Source: Ampelocalamus luodianensis (Eukaryota; Streptophyta; Magnoliopsida; Poales; Poaceae). From it: a DNA stretch of 64,000 nucleotides. The stretch spans positions 62,529,756 to 62,593,755 of the forward strand of contig CM070618.1 of NCBI GenBank assembly GCA_036346255.1, given 5' to 3'. This document shows, piece after piece, positions 20,821 through 33,640 of this stretch (positions are counted from its first letter, which is position 1; each line of letters opens with the position of its first letter). The position numbers were made by a program, and so were the translations under genes. The notes beneath the pieces are model-generated. The model was not told where the DNA came from, searched no databases, and was given only the letters and a program-made list of their open reading frames with translations.

Positions 20821-23800
20821 CTCAGAACATCCCTAATTTGCAGAGTTTTTGAAAATTTTCAAAATAAAAATAACTAGTTGATTTTATTGAGTTGTAAAAG
20901 CTTAAATTGAAATTTAGAAATCAAAAACCATTTAAATCGAGTTAATCCAACTTCAATTAAATCAAAAGGTTGGTTTATTGAGTTTTCTAGATTTTATTTG
21001 GATTTTAAAGTTTTTCTTGCTTTTTCTAGATTTTAGAATTGGTTTTTCCTTTTGTTTGAAGTCAAAATCTATTTTGTTTGCAAAACTAAAAACTAAAGTA
21101 TAGCTAAAAGTATTTTTATTAAGTTCTAAATAATTCAAGGGACTTATGTGAATTTTCCTAGAATTTTTATACTTTATTAGCTAATTTCTAAAAGCCTTTT
21201 GTTTTCTCGCATTTCTTTAATCGTAAATGTATTTTAAATCCCTTTCCTCCTCGTGGCCTGCTCGCTCGCCTCACGCGCTCGCGTTTTCCCCGATCGTGAG
21301 CCGTCCGATCGCAATCCAACGGTCGCGATCGCGCTCAGACGTCCGAGTTCCGACGCTCGCCATTTTGAGCCGGCAACCGTAATCCAACGCGCCATCGCCT
21401 CGCTTCCCGCTCGCGACTAGTGGGCCCGCTTTGTCGCCCCTTCGCTCTCTCGCTGCCTTCTTCTCTCGACCCGCCGCCGCCGCTGGCTCGCACCGCACAC
21501 GCAGCGCGGCGCTTTGGCGCCGCCGCCTGCCTCGCTCGCTGCCCCGCCACGCGCAATGAGTGTGGCGCACCGCCACACCCGCCGCCACCACCCGCGCCGC
21601 CCCTCATCTCGCCCTCCATCGCCTCTTGGCCGCCGTGCGCCAAGCGCGCAGAGCACGCGCGCGCTTCCGCCGCTGAGCCACCTCCGAGCCTCCCCGCGCT
21701 TATTTAAGGCAAGCACCGTGAGCGCCGACTTCTCTCTTTCCTCTTTTCTCGCCTCTCGCTTCTCTTCGCCGCATCGGCTTCGCCGCCATCGGCTCGCCAC
21801 GCTATTTGCGCCGCTCTCCGAGCCTCCTCCGCCGCCATCGCCGACACCCGCCGCAACGCCGAGGCCACCTCGCGCGCACTCTCCTTCCCGGAACCACCGC
21901 AGCACTCGCCGCTTTCAACCTCCACCGCCGCTTTCTTCCTCGCCGCCACCATCCTCGCACCACGCCGCCGAGACCATGCGCAACGTGATCCTCGTGAGCC
22001 CTCTAACCGCCGGCACTCGACGCCGACCTTCTCCCACCAACGCCGGTGACCATTGGGCCCCGAGCACCGCCGCCGGCGGCGACGTGGCGCCACGCGGCAC
22101 CTCGCCAACGCCACCTCAAGACCACATCAGCCTTTGTTGACGCGTAGAGCCACCAACGCCACAGGCATTTCTAGGATTTCGCTGAAAATAATTCGTCCCG
22201 AAATCAAAATCCCTTGTCGACGCCACCGGTGCAATAAACCCTTTTCCTTTAGAAAATAATTCCAAAAATCAGAAAATTCCTTTTCTTGATTTTCAATCTT
22301 CCTGAGGTCGAATTTCTTCCTTCGAACTCCGATTCGAGTGATTCAAATTTCTAAATTCATCTAAAATCCTCCTCTTGCTGTTAGTGCTAATTTGGTATTT
22401 ATTTGTAATTTATTTGGAGTTGTTTTATTTATTTAGCTCTTTTCGCACGCGTAGATTCCAAATGCTTTAAGATTTCTAATTCGACGATCAAGCACCTCAA
22501 CTCTTCAACGAAGGCAAGTCGAGACCTTGATCATATTGAACCCATTTTACAAAACTATATTGTTTGATATAAACATGCATTGCTAGTTTTATATTAAATG
22601 GTTTTGTAGTAGATAATTGGCTAATTGATGTATACCCCTTGAAAAATTGCAAATGACATGTACCCTTGAATGACATAAATCGTTGGACACCATAGGATGA
22701 GTTATTTTAGTTGGACATTGTTAAATTACCAACACGGTATCGATATGCTTAGCCATGCTATAGTTGTACGCTGGGACTCATGATCACATGCTCGTATGAA
22801 TAAACATGACTAAATGAATTGTGAAATCGTGGCGCGCCACTATTATTAAAAGATGTTGTGCCAAGGCTAGGTGGTCTTTGGCCGGGTTGAACCGAAAATA
22901 TTTTATGCTCTCAAGCAGTGGGTGATGGTAAGTGGGTGCCATAACGCACATTGGGACGTGGATAGTCTTGTTTGAGAAGCCAACTAAGGACTTAACCTTG
23001 AACCATTGATCCGGTCATACCGCAATCACATGTCCGTGATGGGGTGGATCACCAACTAATTAGCAATGCTTTGCATCGGTTCGCTTTTGCTGAGAACGGT
23101 GCAAGAGGGGCATGAATCAAGAGTAAAACCCGCTAGAAGCTAATCCTAGCGAGTAGAACCGAGTCAAAACAGAGCTTTGTAAAAGCCTCGTGATATCGAC
23201 TTAGTCGCACACCTTCTGCAAGGTGTCGATTTGACATTATAACTCAATTATCTCTTGTGGGTAAAGTCTGTACAATCTCTCGCAGAGTGTAAAACTATTC
23301 GAATAGTCGTGTCCCCGCTATGGACATGCCCGGATATTTCACGCAAGGGGTAGATGTTTTCATTAAAATGGTGGGAATGATGGTTTGATGGAATGGTTGG
23401 GATGATCTCTAGTTGTTTCAAAGAACCGAATTACTTATGTACCGATCTTTTAAATTGTGCTTTAATCTACTTATTGTATTTATCACAATATAGCTTTCAC
23501 AAAATAGCCATAAATCTATCCTTGTCTAGCCTCGCATGAAAAATAATTGCATACATTTCTATGACTTGTCGAGTACATTCAGTACTCACGCTTGCGCCTA
23601 TGTGATTAATCCCCACGTAAGAACCAGGAACTCAAAGAATTATGAAGAGGAGTATCTTGAAGACTTTGCGAACTAGGTCACGCCCTCCACTCGATTGCTC
23701 GTGGGCATGTCGAATGGCCTCCACGAGATATTTTGTTTCCACCGCAAGTTATCTTTGTTGTTAAGCCCTGTGGCAACTCTATAAGACTTGACCATAAGGT

Positions 23801-23966
23801 CCGCTTGCTACCAAGTAATATTAATTTGTCCGCTTCATCGTTATTTTGTTGTATGGTTGTGATTACACCGATGTTGTAATCAGGCGAGCTAGCTACCGAT
23901 CCGAGACTAGTTCGTAATGCACAGAGGGTCTTGGGGTTGCACCCGGTCCCGACAATTCAAGGGATT
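20821..23966 (+). mobile_element. Long Ty3/gypsy LTR (LTR-C), solo or truncated
   Basis: Starts near the AACATCCCTAATTTG block (compare TGTAACATCCC of LTR-D and LTR-E) and ends GGTCCCGACA at 23966. It contains an AT-rich head, a GC-rich centre (21240-22140) with TATTTAAGG at 21701-21709 as a possible TATA box, the box GCTTAGCCATGC at 22747-22758 and the palindrome CTATTCGAATAG at 23295-23306. No primer-binding site follows, so there is no linked internal region. Long open frames in the GC-rich part (on both strands) are Arg/Pro/Ala-rich and probably not coding. Confidence 0.6.
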
Positions 23967-24848
23967 GAAATCCAACTTAACTCCATTTAAGTTAGAATTA
24001 ACCAAGAACGGTACTCGATGCCTTTAGGGAATTAGAAATACATAAGACATGTGGACGAAGAGGGTCAAACCATCGCTTGAATGTGGTCATTTGCCCTGCG
24101 CCTAGCTCAAGATTGTACTCTCACTTTGCGCCTTAGCTCTCGCCACGATCGCCTCTTCCACTCCCTCTTGGCCTCACATCGCTCGACATGCTCGCGCCTC
24201 CCGCCTCGCGTAGTTCATCCCGCTCTCCTTCTCGCCCTTCTCGCCTTGTAGTTCTTCGTGGTGCCTTTCACGGTCCTCGATGTCCTCCTTGACCCATCTC
24301 TTCTATGTCAGAGTATCCACATATCATAGGTGGATCTTGTCATTGACCCATTGGTGAAGTCGCATAGGCGCGCGAGAATGCGGGAAGAGAGACGTGGTTA
24401 CAATGTAATGGGAAGCAAAATAGTGGTGTGCACCAAATGCGATTTCATTACGGCCGCTCGTGGCTCGACGTGTCAAACCTGTAGTCGTAGTCCGCACCGT
24501 AGTTTGAGAAACACCAATAGTGCTACCCAATGGTCCACTCATCGGTTGATTTGACACACTTACAAGCCGCCCCGACACCAAAGAAAGTGGTCACGCCATC
24601 CCCGCCGGGCCCTTCCGAGGTCATTCATCTGCATAGGAGGGGGCGCAGCTTGACCTGTAATCATTGCGCGCTACGAGGCAGCCTCCTTAGATCCACGAGC
24701 TCAAAAGTTTTTGTGTGTAAGGTTGTTGAAAGAATCGAACCTCCTTTCCAAAGCCTTCGCTCGCACGCCATGCATTCGTAGCTAATCTTGTACTTAAATT
24801 TCTACTCGATAGTCATCATATTGTGCTTGGCCTCCAGGTCCATCTTTG
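23967..24848 (-). other. Unidentified coding-like stretch
   Basis: On the minus strand short open stretches read MDLEAKHNMMTIE, CMACERRLWKGGS and KEDIEDRERHHEELQ, separated by stops. The last looks like a coiled coil. The composition differs from the LTRs on either side and could be the remains of a retroelement internal region. I do not recognise it. Confidence 0.3.
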
Positions 24849-27431
24849 TAACATCCCAAGGTTATGTTACTAAAATAAAGTTAATAAAGTTATTACTTTA
24901 CTGGAATTTCTGAAATTTGAAGGAGTTTATTTTCTTTTCTTGAATTTCCTAATTTTAAAAAGGCAAAAATAAAAATTTATTTGGGTTTTCTCAAGTTTTA
25001 TTGGATTTAAAGTTAAAAAGGAAAATTTATGGAGTTTATGGAATTTTCTAAAATTTAAAAGCTTTTTCCTAAATATTTTAAAGCCAAAACAAATTTATTT
25101 GCAAAATTAAAAGCCAACTTTAAGTTGGAAATAATTTTATTAAATCCAAAATAAATAAAGGAATTTCTGAATTTTTCCATAATTTTGGATGTATTTTGTT
25201 ATTTTCTAAAGCCAAAATAAATTAATCTAATTATTTAAAATCTTAAATCAATTGAAATCCCAAAACGCTGCTTTGGGCCGAATTTACCTTGGTCCGACCC
25301 ATCTCCACGCCGCTATGCCCATGGCTTGTAACCGAGCCACCCGCACTCTCTCTCCGCCTCAAACCGCCCCATCTTTCTCCTGGACCGTCTGATTACATCG
25401 GACGCCAACAACCCCACACCACCCGCCGCCGCCGCCCCCTCCGCCGCCGATCCAAATCCAACGCCCATGCCCTTTCTTCCTCCCCACCTCCTTCTACCTC
25501 AGCCACACACGCCAAGACGCGGCCGCCATTAACGCGCCACGGAGCACCGCCAACGCCACGATCTCCTTCCTTATCCCGCGCACACGCACGCTGAACCCCG
25601 ACCCGCCGCCTCTCCCCACCTCCTCCCTTCTTTGCGCCGATTTTGTCGCATGCCGCAACCGCCGCCGCCACGCTCACCGCACACGATCTCCTCACCGCCT
25701 CCTCCGCCCTATAAAGGGAGCACGGGGAGCTCTCTCCCACTCAACCTCTCCTCACTCACCCTCCTCTCACGCCTGCCTCGCTTCTGACCGGAGTTTTAGT
25801 CACCATCGCCGAAGCGCCGCCGCTCTAGCGCCGCCACCGTTGACGCCGCCGCCGACGCCACCATCGGGCACCGCCGCCACGGCGCACTTCGCGCGCGCGC
25901 CGCCGCCGGAGCGCCACCGACCACCGCGCCACCTTCGACCGAACAACGCCGCCGCTTTCTGAGCTCGCCCGGCCGCTTGCCACGCCCGCCGTGTCCGAGG
26001 TCGCACCAACATCGCTGAAGTCCTCCTTCTTTGACACCACCCACACCCGCCGAGCGCCGCAAACGCCGACGAAGCCGCGCCGAAGCCGCCACGCCATCGC
26101 CACGTGGCCTTGCCACCATGGCCGGCCGCCGCCACGCCGCACTCGCGCGCGTGTTCACCCACGTGGCACGTCCGCGGCAAGGTCCACCCTCCTCACCTCA
26201 AACACCCGGACTTGGTCCACATGAGCCGTGAGACCAACATGGGACCCACGGTCGGAAATTCTTTTAAATCCCAAAATCAGCCGCTGATGTCATCATTGCG
26301 CAATAAAGCCATTTGCCTTTAGAAAATAATTCCCAAAATTCAAAAACCCTAATTCTATCATTTCATGTATTTTCAATTTTCCAAAGCCCATATCTTTTGC
26401 ATCCGAACTCCGCTTGAGCCCATTCAAATTTCTAAATTTATATAAATTCAATATCTAGCCAGCCACACCAAAATTATTTTATTTGGAGTTCATTTGAATT
26501 GTTATTTGAATTTAGTTTGAATTTGGCTTATTTTCACGTTAGATTTCGACGACTTCTGAGAGTCGATTGACGCCGCTTGAAGAGCAACATAAGAGGATTG
26601 ATTTTGATCTGTATGATCATTGTGATTGTACACATCGACTACTCAAGAAAGTACTTGTGAGTACTAGGTGACCGTTAAGAAAACAACATCACCTCAAGAT
26701 TAGGTGATATGTTAAGGAAAACAACATCACCCCATCAAGCAAGGTGTTATACCTTTGACCATATTGATTCCATTATTTCAAATTATTTGTGTTCTATTTT
26801 AAATTATTATTGCATGCTTATTTATATTTAGTAATTTAAATTCCTGTTTTAAATTTATAGTTATGCCTAAAATCCTTTATATGGCCAATTTTGATAATTG
26901 AAGCGAGCATATTGTCACCCTAGATAAAACCTAGTTAATACAATAGTACGGACTAGGATTATTTGGAAAATATTGTGCTTAGACATGCTTATAGACCAAA
27001 CATGTTTCATTTGGGGAATTTCAGCCAAAAATCAGCTATTGATTAAATTGTACCCTTGGCATTGGTGTGTCATGGGAGTTTTATAAACGACTTTGGAAAA
27101 TGAAATAAAATGATGGTTTGAACTTGGGCGAAATGGTTGTCCGTGGGTGTAGGTTTATGCACGCTCAATTGGGTAGGTTGAGGCCTAGGTTTTGTTGGAT
27201 GTCGCCCAGTCGCCTAAGGACCGGCCGAGCCGCATCTTGCTAAGCCACATCGCACTACCACATGTCCTGTATGGGCAAGACCGGCCGATTAATTTGCAAA
27301 GTTCCATCATGGTCGCCTCTGTTGGTGCGTGGATAGTCATGTTATGACCTTTGTTAGTCCCACTCGCGCAAGAGGGGGCTCGAACCTCGGACATGTAGTC
27401 CAAAGGGGCGAAACCTTAGCGAGAGGACTAT
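24849..27431 (+). mobile_element. 5' part of a long LTR (LTR-D), cut by LTR-E
   Basis: Starts TGTAACATCCCAAGG. An AT-rich head, a GC-rich centre with CTATAAAGGG at 25710-25719 as a likely TATA box, and a box GCTTAGACATGC (one mismatch) at 26977-26988. It stops at the start of LTR-E at 27432 before the palindrome block is reached, so its 3' end is displaced or lost. Confidence 0.6.
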
Positions 27432-30400
27432 TGTAACATCCCCATTTTGATTAATGAGATTTAGTATGCATATTATCAGCATGCATGACATTTTGGAAAC
27501 AATTATATATATTTTTGCACTTGGAAAATCTCAAACAAAGATTAAACTTACACTTCAATTTAAACTCCAAATAAAGACCACAACAAAAACATATGATCAT
27601 CATCTGAAACAATTTATTCAAATACTATGATAATTATCATGAATAAATATAATTTTTCCCAAATTTTGGAACCAAATTCAACCTCGTAAAATTCAAACAC
27701 AAATCAATGAACCACCCTAAGTTTGAATTTAAATTATGCACATTATATTATGAACAGTGAGTTTAATAATTTTTATGAACATTAGATGTCCCAGAACCCT
27801 GTGATTTATTTCACATTTTTAGGAATTTTATTTCTATTTTTCAAGCCCCAATCAAACCTTTGGATTTTAGTCAAATCGATTTGAACTCGCTCGCATTATT
27901 CATCGGACTCAACCCAAACCGAACTCGACTCGAGCCCGTCGCAGAATCGACCGAGCGAGCGACTTGACTAAACCAACTAACGCCTTTGATCCTAGCCGTC
28001 CGCTTTAATCGAACGGCCGAGCCACACCGCACTTCTCACTCCTTCAGCAGCCGACACCGCCCGCCCGTCGGAACCTTCTTCCTCCCGCTGGCGCTGGCAG
28101 AACAGCCGCCACGCCGCGCCGCGCTCGCTCGCCCGCCGACGCCGCACTCACCGCCTCCCGACCGGGCCCCGATGCTCCGCCGTGACGCCGCTCCTTCCTC
28201 CGCTTTTTCCCGCCAAAACCCCTCTCCTCCCCATGTTGCTCACTTCTCTCCGGCCGAGGAAGAGGAGGACGCCTCCCACGACATACCTTAGGTAAGCTCC
28301 GCTCTTTGTGCTTTTTGTCTTCCTCTATCCTCGCCGTGTTCGCTTTCCTAATGTCGGACCTTGCATTGGCTTCTAGCTCTGAACGCGACAGTGTCCTCTC
28401 TCGCCTCGAGCGCTCGAGCCCGCCACCGAGTCATCTCTAATCCGTGAGTTTCCGCCGAGCCACCTTGTCTATGAGGATTCCTCACCACGCCGAGTCACTC
28501 CACCTTTTAATCGCTTTTGGTGCAGTGGAATCGCCGCCGCGCCTTTTCTTCCTCGGTTCGCAGCAGCCACCGCCATTTCCGTGCCATTTCTTCTCCGCCG
28601 ATTCTTCCTTCAATTTTTCCGCAGAGCTCCCTTGGACCTCCTCTACCTATTACAACCACTCACTCGAGCTCTCCTCTTCGCAGTCCTCGCCACCATTGAA
28701 CCACTCTCCGCCGCCGCGGCCTCGCCGCACCTCCTGACACTCCTCCACCGCGACCACCCGTGAGATCCCTACGCCTGGTGGTGCTCACGCCTCCTATTTT
28801 AGCCTTTACTCCCACCGAGCGCCACCACTCACCTCCACGCCCGCCGCTCACCGTCGCGCGCCATGGTCCACCTCCGCCAAGCTCCGACTACCCTAGGACC
28901 GAGAGCTACAGGAGTCCATTTCGCCTCCATACGCCGCCGTGGATCCCAGCCACGGCAAGCCACCGAAAGAACGAGCGCGCTCGTTGTCGGATTACCGACC
29001 AAAACAGCGACGCGATTAGGTTAATTTAATTGCCGCTTAGTTTGAGTAATGGCAGGATTAGAAAGCTAATATGTCTATTGCATGGGGCCGCATGAATGGT
29101 AAGTGGAAGTGTAAATTCGAGGAACGCTTTGTTAGAATGAAAGCGTATTCCTTTTTGCCTAGAATGATTTTACTGCTCGTAGTAGAAGACGATTTTTGTA
29201 AATACGCCAAGAGCTTTCACCAACCTAAGTCATTGTTGACTGGTCAATTCCTTGACCCCGGCCGCTTGTCACCTCTAGGGCTAGCTAGGTGCGAGTACTA
29301 AAAGTATTAATTGCAAATATAAATTCGAGGAATTATTGTTACATCAAAAATCATGTAACTTCAAAAATCCATATCTAATTCAAATCAACTCCAAAATGAA
29401 TGAAACTAGTTCGATATTTTTCATATTAAGTGAAGTTTATTTGAAAACAGGTTTCAAATATGTCTCTATAGCAGAGAATATAGTTTTAAGAAAATGATCT
29501 ATGACTCTATTATTTTTACAATAAAAATGTCATAACTTCAAAAATACATAACTATTTCATTTTAACCTCAAAAACAGTGAAACCACTTTTGATAATTTTA
29601 ATTTAAATGAACTTAATTATAAAAATGGTTTCAAACTTACCTCTATCACAGAAACCATAGTTTGAGGAAAATGATCCTAAAGGGCATTATTTTTACACTA
29701 TTAATGCTGATAACTTTATAAATCAATAACTAAATCATGAAAACTCCAATTGAAGCAAACTCAACTGTTTTGAACTTGTAATAACATTGACTATTTATCT
29801 ATGTAATTCATGTACTCACCACTGCTCTACAAATTTTCATCTCATAATTAAATTACGTGATTTAAGGCGATTGAAATCAAATTCAAACCACCATAACTTT
29901 CACACACCAATCCAAATGGAATGAATCTTTCACCTAAATTCATATAAAATCATGACCTACCTACTGTATAACTTTCATACATTTTTGAGCATGTTGAATT
30001 TCTGGCTTTATTTGGTATTTATTGCAATATCGCTTTCGATTAGGTTTTCACTTATAACAATATATTCGTGAGAGTATTATGATATTGACTGAGAATGAAC
30101 AAGTGATACAGAAAGGTGCGAGCACCTCCTCTTGATCATATTGCTCTAGTGGTTTTTAAAAGTTTTGTGTGAGTTTTATTATTGCAATTGCATGCTATTT
30201 TGAAATGTATGTTTATGGGTAGAAGTAGTTAATCTCCAATTGCTGCATTAGCCCTCCTTTGAATGTTGATTATCCCTTTTACCTTGAATGATTAAGGATA
30301 TATGTTATATGGGTTGTTTGCTAGTTTGTAGAACGATGCTTAGCCATGCTAGTAGTTGTAGCCGAAAGCGTTGATGGAGCTAGTCCATCTACCGTGGATC

Positions 30401-31794
30401 AATTGAATCTTAATGAACCTTGAGGATTTTATGGATTGGATTATGTTGATTTGAGGGATGTATCCAGATCTTCGCATCCGGGTTTGTGGTCATGTTGGGA
30501 ATGGTTTTTGTGTTCTTAACTTGACGGGTGTAGGTTGATGATGAATTACTATTGTTGTTGTTATTATGGAATTGTGTAGCCCCGTCCTCGAGTGTTTAAG
30601 GACCGGTCAGTGGTGTGATGAACCAAGTCTTACGTGCAACCACATGCCGGGATAATGGCTAAGGCTTGGCTTAATAATTTGTTGTGTGTTAGCTATCAAA
30701 ACACAACGAGGTTGACAATTGTTATTGTTATGTAATTAATTGTTCTTTGTCAATCTCGTGGGGGCATGTTTGTTGTTCTCTTGATTGCCCTTAAGGGTCT
30801 CTTGTTGGATAGGGACTTACTTACACAACGAGGTTCACCTGTGGTGCGAGGCGCTAGTCCGCTATGGGATTCTGCTCCTCGTGGTTTGATAGTTAGGACA
30901 TGACATTGTAACGGCCTCGTTATGCTACCTTAGTCACACTCCTACTAAGAGTGTATTGGCCGACATTATGAGGAATGCATATCGTGTGGGTAAAGCTGCA
31001 CAACTCGCATAGTAACTAAATCTATTCGAATAGCCTCGCCCTAGGTTATGGACAACACTTGTGGAAGTAGGCACGCTTAGCTTTTGGAAATATAAGTTTG
31101 GGTTATGGTAAAAATGTTATATCTTTATGCTAGTTTGTTTGGATCTTATGTTGCCATGAATGGGATGTTCGTGTGTTGATTATAATTGAGATTATACCAT
31201 TGATGATCATTACTTATCGCTATAAAATGTTTTCTAAATGTTTTGCAAATGGCTAGTTAGAATCTTTATTGTTTATCTCTATGCAAAACTTGCTTTATGC
31301 TAAAAATTGACTAGTGTAGTAGCCTTCCTTTGATACTTACATGCATCCTTATTTCTTTTGAAAGTCTCGCGAGTACAACTTTGTACTCTAACAGTGTCTA
31401 TTTATTCAGGTGAGAACGACGGGTGCAACGGCTTTAACTCCAGTTGGTTGCTTGTGGGATTGTGGGCATACCAACTCGGTTATTCCCTTTTTATTTTAAG
31501 TTTATCTTCCGCTACAATTTGTTTGTGTTAATTAGATTTGGCCGATCGGTCCTCTTTCGCAACCTTGTACTATAAGGTGCTACCTAAATGAGGTTGTAAT
31601 TGATTCTTTTACTCTTGTACATTGTGTATGGATGTGATTGCAATGTTGTGTACTAGGATACGTGTATGTTAGCCATCGATCCTGGGAGCTAGCATGTGAC
31701 ACATATCCGGTCACTGAATCGTAAAGCTGCCTCACGCATTATGCTTACTGCAGAATTACTTAGCTTGATACGGATCCGATTTCGGGTCCTCACA
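27432..31794 (+). mobile_element. 5' LTR of a long-LTR Ty3/gypsy element (LTR-E), about 4.4 kb
   Basis: Starts TGTAACATCCCC and ends CGGGTCCTCACA at 31794, directly before a primer-binding-site-like sequence. It contains a GC-rich centre (27980-29010), three AT-rich subrepeats starting near 29355, 29531 and 29709, the box GCTTAGCCATGC at 30348-30359, and the palindrome CTATTCGAATAG at 31022-31033. The AT-rich part aligns well with LTR-A (900-1660), so the two are related families. The matching 3' LTR is not in the window: the LTR beyond the gap is a different family. Confidence 0.7.
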
Positions 31795-31795
31795 A

Positions 31796-31810
31796 TACAG
31801 GTATCGAGCC
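31796..31810 (+). other. Primer-binding site for initiator tRNA-Met (one or two bases damaged)
   Basis: ACAGGTATCGAGCCA lies right after the LTR end. The usual plant retroelement site is TGGTATCAGAGCC; here CAG reads as CG and the first T is lost. The position and the remaining match support the call. Confidence 0.6.
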
Positions 31811-32349
31811 ATACCGATCAGAGGTTAAAGCCGTAGCAATGGACGTTATTAGAATTTTGAGTTAGAATATTTTCAAACTATCAAAAGTTTGACAAAATGT
31901 TAGTAATATAATTCCTTTGTTTCTTACCCATCCTAGTATCTCATTCTTACCTCACTATTCTTTGAATTGTGCAAAATCGTTTTCTCCAATGCTCGCTCTC
32001 TTCACCACTAGAAACGTTAAATAGTCACCGTGAAGAGCAATAATGGAAGAACAAAAGACGACGCTTTGCTGCGATTTTAGGAATAAACTAGGATTTATCC
32101 TTAGATATTATACCTCGTAAGGATATTACTTAGCTTGTAGACGCTGGATTTTGTGAAGGTTATTTGCTCTCTTTGCTTCCAAAGAGTCGTGCATCGCGTA
32201 TGAGCAGCTAGGCTTTTCAATTGTATCTTGTGCTGCCCACCGACTTTAGCACCTCATTTTTTTGTGATGCATAAATGGTTTTTTTCTTGCATACATGCTA
32301 GGTTGTTGCCTCGCTAGCGATTGCTTGTTCTCTCGCTTTACCTCTCTTC

Positions 32350-33640
32350 TTTTGCTTGCTAACTAGGTGTATGACAACAGGATGTCGTGACGTAAGACCC
32401 GCTTGACTTTGGAAGTAATGGAAGACTCTCACCAGAGGTTCTCTAGTCTCTAGTGGTCAACCCCAAATCCTCGCCGCACAACCGAGCACTCCCGACCCGC
32501 CAAAGACGTGGGTCGACAAGAAGAAGCGACTCCACCTCACCCGCTCGGGTCGATGTGTTAGCCCCGATGGAACAGTAATCAGAAGACCAAACTCGATGTT
32601 GCAGAAATTGCTCAAAACACCGCCAATGTCCAAGGTGCTCAATTGGCAGTATGAGCCGATCCTTATGGCTCCCGATTCGATGATTTTCTAAACACGGCCT
32701 CCCGTGTTCTCGTGTTCTAAGACCTCTCTCGATGCCGACGATTGGCTTAGGAGCATCGAGCGAAGTTGATCATTGCTCGCACCGACCATGAGAAGGTCCT
32801 CTATGCCCAACCAACTAGAAGGAGCACGTGCATGGTGGGATCGCTTTACGCCATGCACCCGGCGACCACGCCCCGTCATGGACGAGTTTCAGTGGCTTTC
32901 CGTGAGGCGCATGTTCCTCTAGCATTGTTAGTTTCAAGAGGCGTGAATTCTCGCGTTGAAGCAAGAAGACAAGTCTGTAATAGTATCTCTACGAGTTCAA
33001 TCACTTAGCTCGTTACGCTTCGATCGTGTCCCCACCGACGCAAGAAGACAAGAATAGCTTCTTGATTGGTCTATCTAAGAGATGCACTGCACTCGCGCCC
33101 ATGATTTCCTGATTTCCAACAACCTGTTAATAAGGCTATTACGGAGAGAATATGATGCAAGTGGTTGAAGAATCGCTAAACGCAAGAGGGTTGCACAAAT
33201 TTCAGCAAGTCGCAGCTCAAGAGCCGTGTGCTTGACAGCCCGTCCCTCCCGATTCCAAGACACAAGATCACCGCACTTCCTATGATAGTGTCTCATCCTC
33301 AGCAAGTTATCCATCTAGGGCAACCCGGAAGAGGTCGAGAAGCCGCATGCACGGCTCGTTATCCAGATGTTTCACTTGTGGCAATCAAGGCCACTTTGCG
33401 CACTATTGTCCGTAAAGGCACCAAGCCAATCCCGCTCTGCGTCGAGACCTTGGCACATCCCTTGACCAGCGGTCCGACACTGCTTTTCGATCACCAACGT
33501 GCTCATGTTAACCATGTCACCGCCGGAGGCGCAAGAAGCACCCGACGTGGTATTGGGCACTTTTCTAGTCAATTCGACTCATGCGATCAGATTGTTCGAC
33601 TCAGAGCCTCTCATTCTTTCATGTTTAGGGTTTTGCTACA
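32350..33640 (+). pseudogene. gag of the LTR-E gypsy element, frameshifted
   Basis: The capsid domain of retrotransposon Gag is visible in pieces: PPVFSCSKTSLDADDWLRSIE spans about 32700-32763 in two frames, followed by KVLYAQ. A zinc knuckle (CFTCGNQGHFAHYCP, CX2CX4HX4C) lies at 33368-33412. Gag would package the RNA in virus-like particles. The frame changes many times. A protease active-site block (FDS then ASHSFM) follows at 33595-33623 with one G missing. Confidence 0.6.

Noticed and set aside
21417..22140. Long overlapping open frames on both strands in the GC-rich part of LTR-C (up to about 208 codons)
   Set aside because: Arg/Pro/Ala-rich in every frame, no domain, and open on both strands at once, as expected from GC-rich sequence poor in stop codons.
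25289..26322. Similar GC-rich open frames in LTR-D
   Set aside because: Same low-complexity composition; the region is the promoter and leader part of an LTR.
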